A stretch of DNA of 64,000 bases from Actinomycetes bacterium (GCA_021805205.1 JAJZFV010000028.1:18728-82727), one strand, 5' to 3'. Shown: positions 16,833-25,556, counted from the first letter of the stretch. The notes: a model not told the origin generated them from the letters alone. Translations and numbers: made by a program.

Positions 16833-17531
16833 CTAATTTCTCGGTTGTGGAAGGTAGGGATAGATAGAGTGAGCCAAAAGGGGAAGCGGCATCGACTGAA
16901 GGTAGAGCTTTCCAGGTCCGGTTAGGGCGACGAGATGGTAGCCGTCTCCGCCGAAGAATATATTTGAGAGCCCCTGAATCTGGGTGATATTAAAGCTGAT
17001 CGTCTCCTGGAAGAGACCGACGTGTCCTGGATGAACCAAGATAGTTTCACCAGCTTGAAGGTCGTACTCCACGGTCTCACCGGATAGTTCAATCCAAGCG
17101 GTTCCCTGTCCGTCGAGGCGTTGGAGGATAAAGCCATCACCGCCAAAGAGGCCGGCTCTAAAGGACTGTTGAAATCCGATCGTAGGAATTATTCCATCGG
17201 TCCCTGCTAACCAACCGTGGCGGTGGACCATGTATCCATTACCCGGTGTGATCTGGACCTCTTTGATGTGTCCTGGAACCTTGGATGCAAAAGCTACCAT
17301 GCCGGGACCGGTCGATGCCGTATAGTGGGTAACGAAGAGACTACCTCCGCCTGCAATCCTCTTAAGTCCCGATAGCAGCCCCTTTGCGCCGCCGCCGGCG
17401 CCGCTCTTGGTCTGCATCGCCATTGTAGGCGTCATCCAAGATAGCTCTCCGTGAGCTGAGATTATCTCTTCGCCCCTATCTAAAAATACCTCTAGTACCG
17501 GCATGGTGGTGCCTTTAATTTCGGTACGCAA
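16833..17531 (-). CDS. AIM24 family protein (TIGR00266)
   Basis: A 232-residue beta-helical/cupin-like protein of the AIM24 family. Typical features are 'MPVLEVFLDRGEEIISAHGELSWMTPTM', the Gly-rich loop 'TKSGAGGGAKGLLSGLKRIAGGGSLF' and 'LFGGDGFILQRLDGQGTAWIEL'. The fungal namesake is linked to mitochondrial inner-membrane organisation; bacterial roles are not established. I keep the TTG start at 17531, because AAAGG lies nine bases upstream and homologs also begin with a short RTEIKG-like strand. The gene is alone on its strand between two hairpins. Confidence 0.85.
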   Translation of the reverse strand: MRTEIKGTTMPVLEVFLDRGEEIISAHGELSWMTPTMAMQTKSGAGGGAKGLLSGLKRIAGGGSLFVTHYTASTGPGMVAFASKVPGHIKEVQITPGNGYMVHRHGWLAGTDGIIPTIGFQQSFRAGLFGGDGFILQRLDGQGTAWIELSGETVEYDLQAGETILVHPGHVGLFQETISFNITQIQGLSNIFFGGDGYHLVALTGPGKLYLQSMPLPLLAHSIYPYLPQPRN

Positions 17532-17713
17532 TTTGCAAACCTTTCTTCATAATCTTCGGTGATTGCCGATACCGAGAACTTAGTTCAAATTACGTTGGGT
17601 AGATTCAACTTTTATTCATTATTTTCTTAGACTTTCATGTAAAAGCGTTTTCTAAAGTCGCCACTTCGACTTAGTCAGATATTGACGCGCCTCTATGTGT
17701 TAGTCTCATCGCT

Positions 17714-18490
17714 ATGAGTGATATTGAATTTGAAATTGATTCAAGGGCGATAGCCCGCGTGACCATAAATCGCCCTGAGCGAAAGAATGCGGTCACCGCT
17801 GAGATGTGGGGTACCCTCGGTGAGATCTTTGATGAAGTAGCTACAAATCCATCTGCGAGAGCGATGGTACTTCAAGGTGCCGGAGGTGCATTTTGCGCTG
17901 GAGCTGACTTGAGTGGACGGCGCATTGGCGCCGATGGTGATCAGTTGGCATCGATGCGAAGGATCGGTAAGGTTGCCCAGTCGCTCTTTCGATTGCCAAA
18001 GCCGACTATCGCCAAGGTAACCGGAGTTGCTGTAGGAGCCGGTTGTAATATGGCACTTGCGTGTGACCTTATTGTGGCGAGTGAGAGCGCTAGGTTCTCC
18101 GAGATATTTGTAAAGCGAGGGCTTTCGCTAGATTTTGGAGGGTCTTATATTCTTCCCAGATTGATCGGATTGCATCGGGCCAAAGAATTGGCCCTCTTTG
18201 GCGATATCCTCTCCGCTAAAGAAGCACAAGAGATGGGGTTGGTAAATAGAGTCGTAGCCGATGCCGAGATCGATGAATTTGCCGAAGGGTGGGCGCATCG
18301 ACTTGCATCTGGACCTTCAATTGCGCAGTCACTTAGCAAGTCAATGTTGAATGATTCGCTAAATCGCTCCCTAGTCGATGCTCTTGAGGCTGAGTCCTTT
18401 GCGCAAACCGTCAATTTCAAGACCGACGATACTGCCGAAGCGATTAAGGCCTTCTTGGAAAAGCGAGACCCCAACTTTACCGGTCGGTAA
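17714..18490 (+). CDS. Enoyl-CoA hydratase/isomerase family protein
   Basis: A 258-residue crotonase-fold enzyme acting on a CoA thioester. The oxyanion-hole segments are 'GAGGAFCAGADLSG' and 'VTGVAVGAGCNMALACDLIVAS'. In the second catalytic region the sequence is 'RGLSLDFGGSYILPRLIG', with Asp where classical enoyl-CoA hydratases have Glu; this pattern is seen in PaaG-like isomerases, so the protein may isomerise rather than hydrate. It starts at ATG and ends 64 bases before a strong bidirectional hairpin. No beta-oxidation partner is adjacent. Confidence 0.88.
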   Translation: MSDIEFEIDSRAIARVTINRPERKNAVTAEMWGTLGEIFDEVATNPSARAMVLQGAGGAFCAGADLSGRRIGADGDQLASMRRIGKVAQSLFRLPKPTIAKVTGVAVGAGCNMALACDLIVASESARFSEIFVKRGLSLDFGGSYILPRLIGLHRAKELALFGDILSAKEAQEMGLVNRVVADAEIDEFAEGWAHRLASGPSIAQSLSKSMLNDSLNRSLVDALEAESFAQTVNFKTDDTAEAIKAFLEKRDPNFTGR

Positions 18491-18554
18491 TTGAATTCAT
18501 CTTAGATTCGGTATGAGGCCACCTCTATTTTTAATTTGCAAGGCAAGTAATGAA

Positions 18555-18590
18555 CAAGGAGGTATCGATCAATTGGTCGATACCTCCTTG
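18555..18590. terminator. Bidirectional terminator between convergent genes
   Basis: CAAGGAGGTATCGA (18555-18568) and TCGATACCTCCTTG (18577-18590) pair perfectly over 14 bases with an 8-base loop. TTTGGATTTT follows on the plus strand. It sits between the enoyl-CoA hydratase gene and the convergent LRV gene. Confidence 0.85.
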
Positions 18591-18639
18591 TTTGGATTTT
18601 AGATTCGAAATCAGCTTTATTGCTGGATGTATAGATGAA

Positions 18640-20049
18640 TCACGCAGCCACGGTGTGGCGCAAAATCGCTTGGATGCGAGTACTTTCACCCTTGAAGTTA
18701 TTTGTGATCATCGACCTGATCTTGACTCTGATATCTTGTGAGAAGTCGTTTTCACGCAGGACGTGGAAGGCGAACTCTTCGAGCCGATCTGAATCCTTGG
18801 GGTAGTGGCATAGCTGAAGGACGAGGTTCAACTGCCCCTGATGTGTTAGGTTTAGTCGGCCGTCAGCAACTAAGTCTGCCATCAAAAAGAGATTCTTACG
18901 CTCCATCATCGCGAATTCATTTAGAGTAACGTCGCGTTGAAAGTATGCGTTCTCGCGAATTATTGATTTTAGGTGCTCTGGTACTTCACTATTTGAAAGG
19001 AGGCTTACCCAACTGTAGTGAGGGAGTTCATCGGTCACCCTTTGCATATCCTCGGGGCTGTAGAAGAATGGTGAGTAAGGGTTAGTGGTAGATACGCGCC
19101 TTACCGCTTCGTCAGTGTCGTTGATGAGGCGCACAAATATGGTTAGGGGAAGCTTCGAGTTTTGAGCGAGGCGATACCTTACTACGTAAGCCTCCTCTTG
19201 GGCTAGCTTTTCCAAAAGCTCTAAGGGTGTCGCACTGTTGTAGGCCACAGCACTCCTCACGGCTTCACGTTCATCTCTAAAGAGGCGATCTAGGACGTTT
19301 TGGCTTACTGCCTTAGACCGACCGAGTGCGTAGCGCACCCTCCAGTCGGGATCTTCGGCGAGCTGCATCTGAACTTCCTCGTCGGCGATACTATTGGCTG
19401 CAACTTGAATTCGTGTATAGGGATCATCGGCCTCAGTCAAAATCGTGAGGATCTCAGAGCTGGCTGCTTTGTTAAGTGCTAAATATTTACCCGCGGCCCC
19501 CAAGTGCCTCTTGGCAATCGTACTCAGAAGATCTGTTGGAGCTGCAATATTTTGTGCAATCCCCAGGACGACTTCGAATGGACCTTCGCGATAGAGACGT
19601 CGAAGGCTTTCGACTGGGGTGTTGAAGTTCTTGGCAACTGCTATTCGTACTGAGACGCTTCCGAGGGTAGCGAGGTACTCCAAGGTCTCTGGGGAGGTAT
19701 TGGGCGCACTAGCGATCTCGGAGAGTTTGTAGTTGGAGGAGATATATTTGACCTGTTCAACGGTGTAAGTCGGAACATTTACGCTTTTTGCCGCGTACTT
19801 TCTACCTTCGGGGTTATAGGAGAGGAACTTAATGAATTCGTGGTTTGGATCTAATCTCTTTCGACCATGAATTACGTCTCCTACGAGCCCCGGGTCGAAT
19901 CCCTCGTTTATCGCCGTCGAGATGAGACGATAAAGCTCTTGATCCAAGTGGTCTTCTTCGGGGCAGATGTACTTCGACTCTTCGCTAAGAACAAGTTCGC
20001 ACTCAAAGCCCCAAAGACGCTCGCATGTTATCTTGCTATTCAAACTCAT
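18640..20049 (-). CDS. Leucine-rich-repeat-variant (LRV/HEAT-like) repeat protein
   Basis: A 469-residue alpha-solenoid. From about residue 85 to 345 it is made of repeats of about 24 residues of the form 'LAEDPDWRVRYALGRSKAVSQNVLDRL', 'DEREAVRSAVAYNSATPLELLEKLA' and 'EEAYVVRYRLAQNSKLPLTIFVRL'. The VR.ALA.N...P.ELL.LA pattern is that of the LRV family. There are no catalytic motifs, signal peptide or membrane helices, so a cytoplasmic scaffold is likely. In some LRV proteins an N-terminal Fe-S cluster occurs; no such cysteine cluster is visible here. It overlaps the preceding small gene by 14 bases. Confidence 0.8.
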   Translation of the reverse strand: MSLNSKITCERLWGFECELVLSEESKYICPEEDHLDQELYRLISTAINEGFDPGLVGDVIHGRKRLDPNHEFIKFLSYNPEGRKYAAKSVNVPTYTVEQVKYISSNYKLSEIASAPNTSPETLEYLATLGSVSVRIAVAKNFNTPVESLRRLYREGPFEVVLGIAQNIAAPTDLLSTIAKRHLGAAGKYLALNKAASSEILTILTEADDPYTRIQVAANSIADEEVQMQLAEDPDWRVRYALGRSKAVSQNVLDRLFRDEREAVRSAVAYNSATPLELLEKLAQEEAYVVRYRLAQNSKLPLTIFVRLINDTDEAVRRVSTTNPYSPFFYSPEDMQRVTDELPHYSWVSLLSNSEVPEHLKSIIRENAYFQRDVTLNEFAMMERKNLFLMADLVADGRLNLTHQGQLNLVLQLCHYPKDSDRLEEFAFHVLRENDFSQDIRVKIRSMITNNFKGESTRIQAILRHTVAA

Positions 20050-20386
20050 CGTCAGAAACCGCCTGTTCTAAATATGAAGCATGGTCAATAAAGCTTGGAT
20101 TCTCCGTAGAGGAATCGGAGCTATTGCTTAGAGCTGATGTCGGATGCAACATATGAAGGTCTGGAACGCTGCGATTTAGGTCGCACTCCATAGAAGCCTC
20201 ATCCTCATCGTTTTCAATAAGAAGATCCAATCCTTGCCTAAAGGAGATCGATCGAACTAAGTAGGGAATGATCGCATGGATCGACGCCATCGCTCCGCTC
20301 TTTACCAACTCTTCTCGTCTATCGGCTACGTCGGCGAAGTCAAACACAATTAGTGTTCCAAAGGGATCACTCTGAGGCATATTCAC
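20036..20386 (-). CDS. Small acidic protein upstream of the LRV gene
   Basis: I do not recognise this 116-residue protein. The first half is structured-looking (FGTLIVFDFADVADRREELV and SGAMASIHAIIPYLVRSISF), the second half is acidic and Ser/Asn-rich and probably disordered. The 14-base overlap with the LRV gene and the shared strand argue that it is a real co-translated partner. It begins at ATG without a strong ribosome site. It could be an antitoxin-like or adaptor protein, but nothing in the sequence proves that. Confidence 0.5.
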   Translation of the reverse strand: MNMPQSDPFGTLIVFDFADVADRREELVKSGAMASIHAIIPYLVRSISFRQGLDLLIENDEDEASMECDLNRSVPDLHMLHPTSALSNSSDSSTENPSFIDHASYLEQAVSDDEFE

Positions 20387-20550
20387 TACTTATTGATCTC
20401 ATATAATAAAGTTCGCCACTTTGAGTGATTTTCTTTAGGCGGTTTCTGCAGGTTTTTCTTCGAAGAGTGGCAAATATTTACCAGATCAACCGAGAGAGAC
20501 CTAAGTCGAGCAACTAAATATTTTTCTCCTGATACGGGTATTAAAGCAAA

Positions 20551-20616
20551 GAGGCAACTACCGTCTCCTCTCGTCGGTTTGGGGGGCGTTGAGAGGTTTG
20601 TGACTGTAGTTGCCTC
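20551..20616 (-). terminator. Nested hairpin after the Fe-S oxidoreductase operon
   Basis: GAGGCAACTAC (20551-20561) pairs with GTAGTTGCCTC (20606-20616), and inside it CCTCTC (20567-20572) pairs with GAGAGG (20591-20596). The structure lies 74 bases beyond the oxidoreductase stop and before the small acidic gene. The rest of 20387-20689 shows no gene. Confidence 0.55.
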
Positions 20617-20689
20617 AAATGTAGGTAATTAATGAACGGGGTTTTCTTGGGCCAAGGGCACCTCCTCTAGTAAATGTAAAAGTTGGAAA

Positions 20690-22309
20690 CTAGATGGCTT
20701 CGATTATTCGATCTGCACAATTGCGACCGGAGGCCATAGCTTCTACGACTGTTGCTGGACCGTAGAGGAAGTCACCTACGGCATAAATTGATTGATCCTC
20801 GATTGGAGCGATCGCCCTAGTCTTGCGCTCTCTGAGCCACGACGCATTTCCTATTACTTGGTTGCGGTTGTGATTCTTTGACAGTATTCCGCTCGAACTC
20901 CACTTGGGAGAGGGTGTCTCACCCAAGGTGTACTGAGGGTCAACGACTTTAATATCTCCCCCTTTGCGATAACCGAGAGCCATCACAATGAGGTCGAACT
21001 CTTCGGTGTATTTGGAGGATTCGATGATTGATGGAAGCTTTGAGGGATCGTCATGGCTTGTGTTCACCAAAGTAGCCACCCTGCCAGCTGTGGCAACGAG
21101 GGTAGTTTGGAATCTAACGTCGACACCCTCTGCTATAGCCTCGTCTAGCTCGTCAGGGCGAACCTTTGCAAACTTGGCGTTTACCCACTCCACTGATACT
21201 GCGGCTGCACCAAGCCGTTTTGCGACTCGAGCCACATCCATTGCGGTGTTGCCAGCACCAACTATGAGGATCTTTTTGCCGTACAGTTCATATTCGATGG
21301 TGGATTCGCGTATCGATTGGCCGTAGCGTACCAGAAAGTCCATGGCGTCTATCGATATGGCACTTTCGATGCCATCGACCTTTGGCCGGATTGGAATATT
21401 GGCGCCAATGGCCACTATCACCGAGTCAAACCTACTGCGCAGCAGCTCTAGCTCATCGTCGGAGACGTGATGGCCAGTATGGAAGGCAACACCTGCGGTA
21501 CTTAGCTCATCAATTACCCTTTCTAGGGTAGCTGCAGGGAGCGTAAAGTCGGGAATTCCATAGTTGAGAAGTCCACCAAGGTAATCTTTCTCTTCAAAGA
21601 CCTCTACGGTTATCCCGGCTTCGACTAGGCGATAGCAGGCGCCGAGGGCAGCCGGTCCACTTCCAACGATCGCAACTTTTTTCGACGGAGTTTCGCTCTT
21701 TGGTAACTCACCTCGAGAGTTATCAAAGATGAACTTCTCCAGGGCTCCGATCGAAACCGCCTCTCCGCCAGCTAGTGCTAGAGAGCATGCGCCTTCGCAC
21801 TGGCTCTTTTGATCGCATACCCTTGAACAGATAGATCCGATATGACTGGTCTCTTCAAAGATCGATCGGGCCCCGGTGATATCGCCGGCTCGGAGATTTT
21901 TTAGGGCCAAGGGAATGTTGTTGTGAGCGGGACAACCCTTGACACACGTAGGATCTGGGCACTCTAGACACCTGGAAGCTTCAAAGAGGGCAGCGTCGAA
22001 GGTTTTAATCATCGGCTTGGTCTCTTGAGTCGATAGAAAGACCGATCCAGACGCTTCATAGTGACGGTTAAGTTGTGATTCTAGAACAGAGAGTTCCTTC
22101 TCAATTACGATGGCACTGAATGGACAAAGGCGTTCGCATTGACCACAGCCGACGCAAAGCTCGCTGTTTATCTCTACGATCCAGGACTCTTCATTGAATC
22201 CAATTGCATTTGTTGGGCATCGTACTAGGCACTCTTGACAACCGGCACAACGGTCGGTTAGAACGGCGGTCGCCTTATGTGACTCTTGGTTGTGGGTAAA
22301 GAGTTTCAT
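20690..22309 (-). CDS. Ferredoxin-fused GltD-type FAD/NAD(P)-dependent oxidoreductase
   Basis: A cytoplasmic iron-sulfur flavoprotein. The N-terminus has two [4Fe-4S] ferredoxin motifs, CAGCQECLVRCP and CVGCGQCERLCP. A GltD-like domain follows with its own cluster cysteines (CLECPDPTCVKGCP), the FAD site VGSGPAALGACYRL, the NAD(P) site VGAGNTAMDVARVA and the closing FAD motif AVGDFLYGPATVVEA. I place the start at ATG 22309 (about 539 residues); a longer frame to 22369 would overlap the upstream gene by 44 bases. It follows the membrane polyferredoxin by 16 bases. Likely role: moving electrons between NAD(P)H and a ferredoxin or the membrane partner. No glutamate synthase large subunit is present. 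Confidence 0.86.
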   Translation of the reverse strand: MKLFTHNQESHKATAVLTDRCAGCQECLVRCPTNAIGFNEESWIVEINSELCVGCGQCERLCPFSAIVIEKELSVLESQLNRHYEASGSVFLSTQETKPMIKTFDAALFEASRCLECPDPTCVKGCPAHNNIPLALKNLRAGDITGARSIFEETSHIGSICSRVCDQKSQCEGACSLALAGGEAVSIGALEKFIFDNSRGELPKSETPSKKVAIVGSGPAALGACYRLVEAGITVEVFEEKDYLGGLLNYGIPDFTLPAATLERVIDELSTAGVAFHTGHHVSDDELELLRSRFDSVIVAIGANIPIRPKVDGIESAISIDAMDFLVRYGQSIRESTIEYELYGKKILIVGAGNTAMDVARVAKRLGAAAVSVEWVNAKFAKVRPDELDEAIAEGVDVRFQTTLVATAGRVATLVNTSHDDPSKLPSIIESSKYTEEFDLIVMALGYRKGGDIKVVDPQYTLGETPSPKWSSSGILSKNHNRNQVIGNASWLRERKTRAIAPIEDQSIYAVGDFLYGPATVVEAMASGRNCADRIIEAI

Positions 22310-22325
22310 TTTTGAAGGTGCTCCC

Positions 22326-23912
22326 TTAATTCGCAGCTTGCATTGGGATGTATAGAAGGGCGATAGCAACTCCCATGATTAGGGTTGCCGAGACGAGGTA
22401 GAGGGTGGCCAAATCGCGGTTGTTGGATGCAATCTCTCTTCGAGCGATCTTGTAAGTCGCATATCCAGATGCAGCAACTCCGATTGCCATAATGACCAAT
22501 TGAACCGTGATAATTCCGTGAGTTCCAAGCATGGAATAGTTGTAGAGGAATTTGTTGCTACCACCAAATGGATGGATGACTGCTGGAACGATACGGGTTG
22601 CGTGGCTGAAGAACTTAGGCAATTGTCGTGCAAAGTAGTCAGCTCCGATCGTTGGTACCATTCCATACATTCCTACCATGAAGAAGTTTCGGAATGCACT
22701 GTGACGCTCGAGGAATGGGAGGTCCTTATCTGCCTTGATCGTGATGTTGGAGAAGGCGAGTGCTCCTACCTTGAACAGTGCTGCTGGAACCAAGGCAAAG
22801 AGCACGATAAGACCGACGTAGTCAAGAACGTTGGGGTAGTGGCCGAATGGGGTGTGTGCATTTAGGAAGTTATCGAGGTTGGTGTAGATATTTAGAGCAT
22901 TTACCTGCTGAAAGACTACTAATCCTAGAAGCAGGGCTGAAACCACTGCGATATCCATCCTCTTTCGACTCGGAGCAATTACCGAGGTTAGAGGAGGTTG
23001 TACGTAGAGTCCAACGTTTCCAGAAGGGCAAGCCTTGTAGCATTCAGTACACAGTCCACATAGGGAGTTGGACTCGGCAGAGCCAGGCCAAGTGTACCAA
23101 GGACATCCATATCCAACTTCGCCACCTCGCATACAAGCCTTGGACTCGCATGAGTAACAGGCGTCGCGATTCTTTGTTCTAAACCCTGCCGCAGCTCCGA
23201 TTGCACCAATTGATCCAATCAACCCGGAGAGAGGGCATAGATAGCGGCAGAAGGTGCGACGCTCGAAGATCAGGAACGACGCAGTTGCGAATAGTACGAT
23301 TCCTAAGACCATGAATGCCGTGTCAGCTGGGGTACCGGGCCCCGCAATATTGAAGAACTCTTCAATAAAGGTGAGGACGATGAAGGAGACCGCGGATGAA
23401 ATGAGTCCATATGCGGCTAACTTTTGTGGATACTTACGTCCTAATCCGAGGGTCTTTTGAGTCCTCTTGAAGAAGGTCTTTCTTTGGATCCATTCGCCAA
23501 ATCCTCCGAATGGGCACATCGAACACCATGCTCGACCCACCACTACCATTAAGACGAAGACGATGGCGAACCAGATGTACCAAGTGATTGCGGTCGCGAA
23601 GTTCAGTCCTGGATCCAATGTTCCGAAGAGGCCAGAGAAGATCACTAGCCAGAAGATCAATTGGTTAGGTACGATTAGGGCGAATTGAATCCACCTTTTT
23701 TTCGCAAGTGTTGAGACGACCTTGAACTTTGTTAGCTCGAACTTTGGAGTCGTAGCTTCAAAGTGTTCCTTGGCGGCTGCTGTTTGGCGCGGCCGAAGGT
23801 TGATTGATACGGCAACGGGATCGATACGAAGTTTGGGATTTGCCTTCGGACCATCTTCTCCGTGGTCATCGCCGTACGGAATGCTACTTGTAGAGTCAAT
23901 GAGTGAGCTCAC
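22326..23912 (-). CDS. NapH/NosR-like membrane polyferredoxin
   Basis: A 528-residue membrane protein with about ten helices. Cysteine motifs are WCSMCPF and FCRYLCP (the CxxxCP pairs of NapH/NosR/CcoG-type proteins), CYSCESKACMRGGEVGYGCPW, and the ferredoxin-like CGLCTECYKACP. It probably moves electrons between the quinone pool and soluble ferredoxin-type partners. The C-terminal half adds five or so helices not found in short NapH proteins. It is the first gene of a two-gene operon with the FAD oxidoreductase and is divergent from an Rrf2 regulator gene, with a palindrome between them. The physiological electron acceptor is unknown. Confidence 0.84.
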   Translation of the reverse strand: MSSLIDSTSSIPYGDDHGEDGPKANPKLRIDPVAVSINLRPRQTAAAKEHFEATTPKFELTKFKVVSTLAKKRWIQFALIVPNQLIFWLVIFSGLFGTLDPGLNFATAITWYIWFAIVFVLMVVVGRAWCSMCPFGGFGEWIQRKTFFKRTQKTLGLGRKYPQKLAAYGLISSAVSFIVLTFIEEFFNIAGPGTPADTAFMVLGIVLFATASFLIFERRTFCRYLCPLSGLIGSIGAIGAAAGFRTKNRDACYSCESKACMRGGEVGYGCPWYTWPGSAESNSLCGLCTECYKACPSGNVGLYVQPPLTSVIAPSRKRMDIAVVSALLLGLVVFQQVNALNIYTNLDNFLNAHTPFGHYPNVLDYVGLIVLFALVPAALFKVGALAFSNITIKADKDLPFLERHSAFRNFFMVGMYGMVPTIGADYFARQLPKFFSHATRIVPAVIHPFGGSNKFLYNYSMLGTHGIITVQLVIMAIGVAASGYATYKIARREIASNNRDLATLYLVSATLIMGVAIALLYIPMQAAN

Positions 23913-23943
23913 TGATGCCCCCCGATCTCATGATACTGGTTTA

Positions 23944-23980
23944 TGTACTACCTTTAGTGATGTACTAAACGTATAGTACA
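23944..23980. promoter_or_regulatory. Palindromic operator between Rrf2 gene and polyferredoxin operon
   Basis: The 107-base divergent region holds a perfect inverted repeat, TGTACTA-6-TAGTACA (23961-23980), and a third TGTACTA half-site at 23944-23950, 17 bases from the first and in the same direction. A dyad of this size is what a homodimeric Rrf2 repressor would bind. It can control both genes at once. Confidence 0.7.
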
Positions 23981-24019
23981 TTCATCTATGATATAAATCA
24001 AATCAATTCCAAGAAAAAG

Positions 24020-24529
24020 GTGCCAATTTTGAACGTTGTGCTTTCTAAGCGAGGAGATTACGTGGTCAGGGCTGCAATTGTCCTGGCGCGAGCCTACCCC
24101 TTAGGCGAAGCTAGGAAGATCCGAGAGGTTGTTCAAGCTTCGGCCATACCGACTTCATTTGCCCCGGCAGTCCTGTCTGACCTCGTACGCTCGGGTCTTG
24201 CTCACTCTAGGGCGGGCCGTAGCGGCGGATACCGCCTAAGTAGAGACCCTTCGTCCATCTCTCTATTAGAGGTCGTCGAAGCAGGGGAGGGCGAGATTCA
24301 CTCCGAACTCTGCGCCATGGGTAATGGCCCTTGTCACTGGAGTAGCGTATGTCCACTCCATGAATCTTGGCGTGGGGCACTTACATCTTTTAGGGCGATG
24401 CTTGCTACTTCAACCCTGCTAGAGGTGGCAGAGAGAGACCGCCGCTTGGAAGATGGGACTTATCCAATTCCACCTGATAGCCATAGGGCTAAGTCACTTG
24501 CAGTAAGTGATGCGTCGCTACGAGGATAA
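24020..24529 (+). CDS. Rrf2-family transcriptional regulator with Fe-S-type cysteines
   Basis: A 169-residue Rrf2 protein. The winged helix is at residues 8-75 ('LSKRGDYVVRAAIVLARAY', then 'VLSDLVRSGLAHSRAGRSGGYRL'). The cysteines C98, C105 and C111 (spacing C-x6-C-x5-C) match the cluster-binding place of NsrR and IscR, so it may sense nitric oxide, oxygen or iron-sulfur status. It is divergent from the polyferredoxin/oxidoreductase operon, with a perfect palindrome between. Start: GTG 24020 or TTG 24029; the latter has AAGG at better spacing and gives the usual short N-terminus. Confidence 0.87.
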   Translation: MPILNVVLSKRGDYVVRAAIVLARAYPLGEARKIREVVQASAIPTSFAPAVLSDLVRSGLAHSRAGRSGGYRLSRDPSSISLLEVVEAGEGEIHSELCAMGNGPCHWSSVCPLHESWRGALTSFRAMLATSTLLEVAERDRRLEDGTYPIPPDSHRAKSLAVSDASLRG

Positions 24530-24644
24530 ATTTGGCGCTTTAGTTATCGATTCGAAGCGCAAGCGCCTATATTGACAATTTCAAACCAAGTTTCGAAGTG
24601 GTCTTGGTCTATATATGTAACCCAGTCAGTAAAGGAAGATACAA

Positions 24645-25130
24645 GTGGGCTTTGAAGTGGTAATTGAGGTACCAAAGAATTCGCGGTGTAAGTACGAGAT
24701 AGACCATGAAACGGGTGCGATTTGGCTGGATCGAGTCCTCTTCACTCCAATGGCCTATCCACTGAACTACGGATATATCGAGGGAACTCTTGGTGAGGAT
24801 GGTGATCCTTTGGATGCACTTCTTATCCTCGATCAAGAATTAGTCCCGGGCTGCCATGTGGATTGTCGCACTGTTGGAACCTTTGTCATGTCAGATGAGA
24901 AGGGGCGCGACATCAAGTTGCTATGCGTAGTTGACGGAGATCCTCGCTTTGAATCCATCCAAGAAGTAGAAGATGTTCCAAGTCAATTGCGTGACGAGAT
25001 AAGCCACTTCTTTGCTCACTACAAGGACCTTGAGCCAAAGAAGTTCGCCACCATCGAGGGTTTTTCTTCCAAAGAGGTCGCTGAAGGCGAGCTTACGGCG
25101 GCGATTGCGAGATTGGCAGCCGACCACTAG
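24645..25130 (+). CDS. ppa: Inorganic pyrophosphatase (soluble, family I)
   Basis: Hydrolyses pyrophosphate to phosphate in the cytoplasm, pulling biosynthetic reactions forward. The family I signature is complete: 'IEVPKNSRCKYEIDHETGAI', 'LDRVLFTPMAYPLNYGYI' and the metal-binding 'GEDGDPLDALLI'. Length 161 is typical of actinobacteria. GTG start with AAAGGAAG upstream. It is followed after 66 bases by the NifU-like gene on the same strand. Confidence 0.97.
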   Translation: MGFEVVIEVPKNSRCKYEIDHETGAIWLDRVLFTPMAYPLNYGYIEGTLGEDGDPLDALLILDQELVPGCHVDCRTVGTFVMSDEKGRDIKLLCVVDGDPRFESIQEVEDVPSQLRDEISHFFAHYKDLEPKKFATIEGFSSKEVAEGELTAAIARLAADH

Positions 25131-25196
25131 TTATTTCTACTATCGAAATAGTGTAAATTGCTCCTCTGTTGTAAGATATAAAGGAAAGATATTTAG

Positions 25197-25556
25197 GTGG
25201 TATGTGTGTCTCAATCTATAACAGAGGAAGCAATCTCGAATTCGGGCGAATCAAGTCAAAAGTACCGTGACGTTGAGCGTCTATTGGAAATGATACGTCC
25301 GGCAGTTCAGTCGGACGGCGGTGATCTTGCCTTGGTAAGCGTAGACGAAGAAAATGGCGTAGTTGAAGTTAAGCTTCAGGGAAGTTGCTCCTCATGTGCA
25401 ATCTCTTCTGTAACTCTTGCCTCCGGAATCGAGAGAATTATAAAGGGCCGCTTAGCGTGGGTTACTGAGGTCAAGGGTGGAGTTGACGAGGAGATTGACT
25501 TCGAGTCCTCCTTTGCGATGGGCCGTGGGGGATACGTTCCAAGATTCATTGACTAA
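25197..25556 (+). CDS. NifU C-terminal-like Fe-S scaffold protein
   Basis: A 119-residue protein with the NifU C-terminal (Nfu) domain: 'IRPAVQSDGGDLALVSV' followed by the cluster-binding CSSC motif in 'LQGSCSSCAISSVTLASGIERII'. Nfu proteins carry [4Fe-4S] clusters to target enzymes. The C-terminal extension (VDEEIDFESSFAMGRGGYVPRF) is not part of the domain. GTG start with AAAGGAAAG upstream; GTG 25206 is an alternative. Other Fe-S proteins in the window are possible clients, which is inference. Confidence 0.9.
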   Translation: MVCVSQSITEEAISNSGESSQKYRDVERLLEMIRPAVQSDGGDLALVSVDEENGVVEVKLQGSCSSCAISSVTLASGIERIIKGRLAWVTEVKGGVDEEIDFESSFAMGRGGYVPRFID

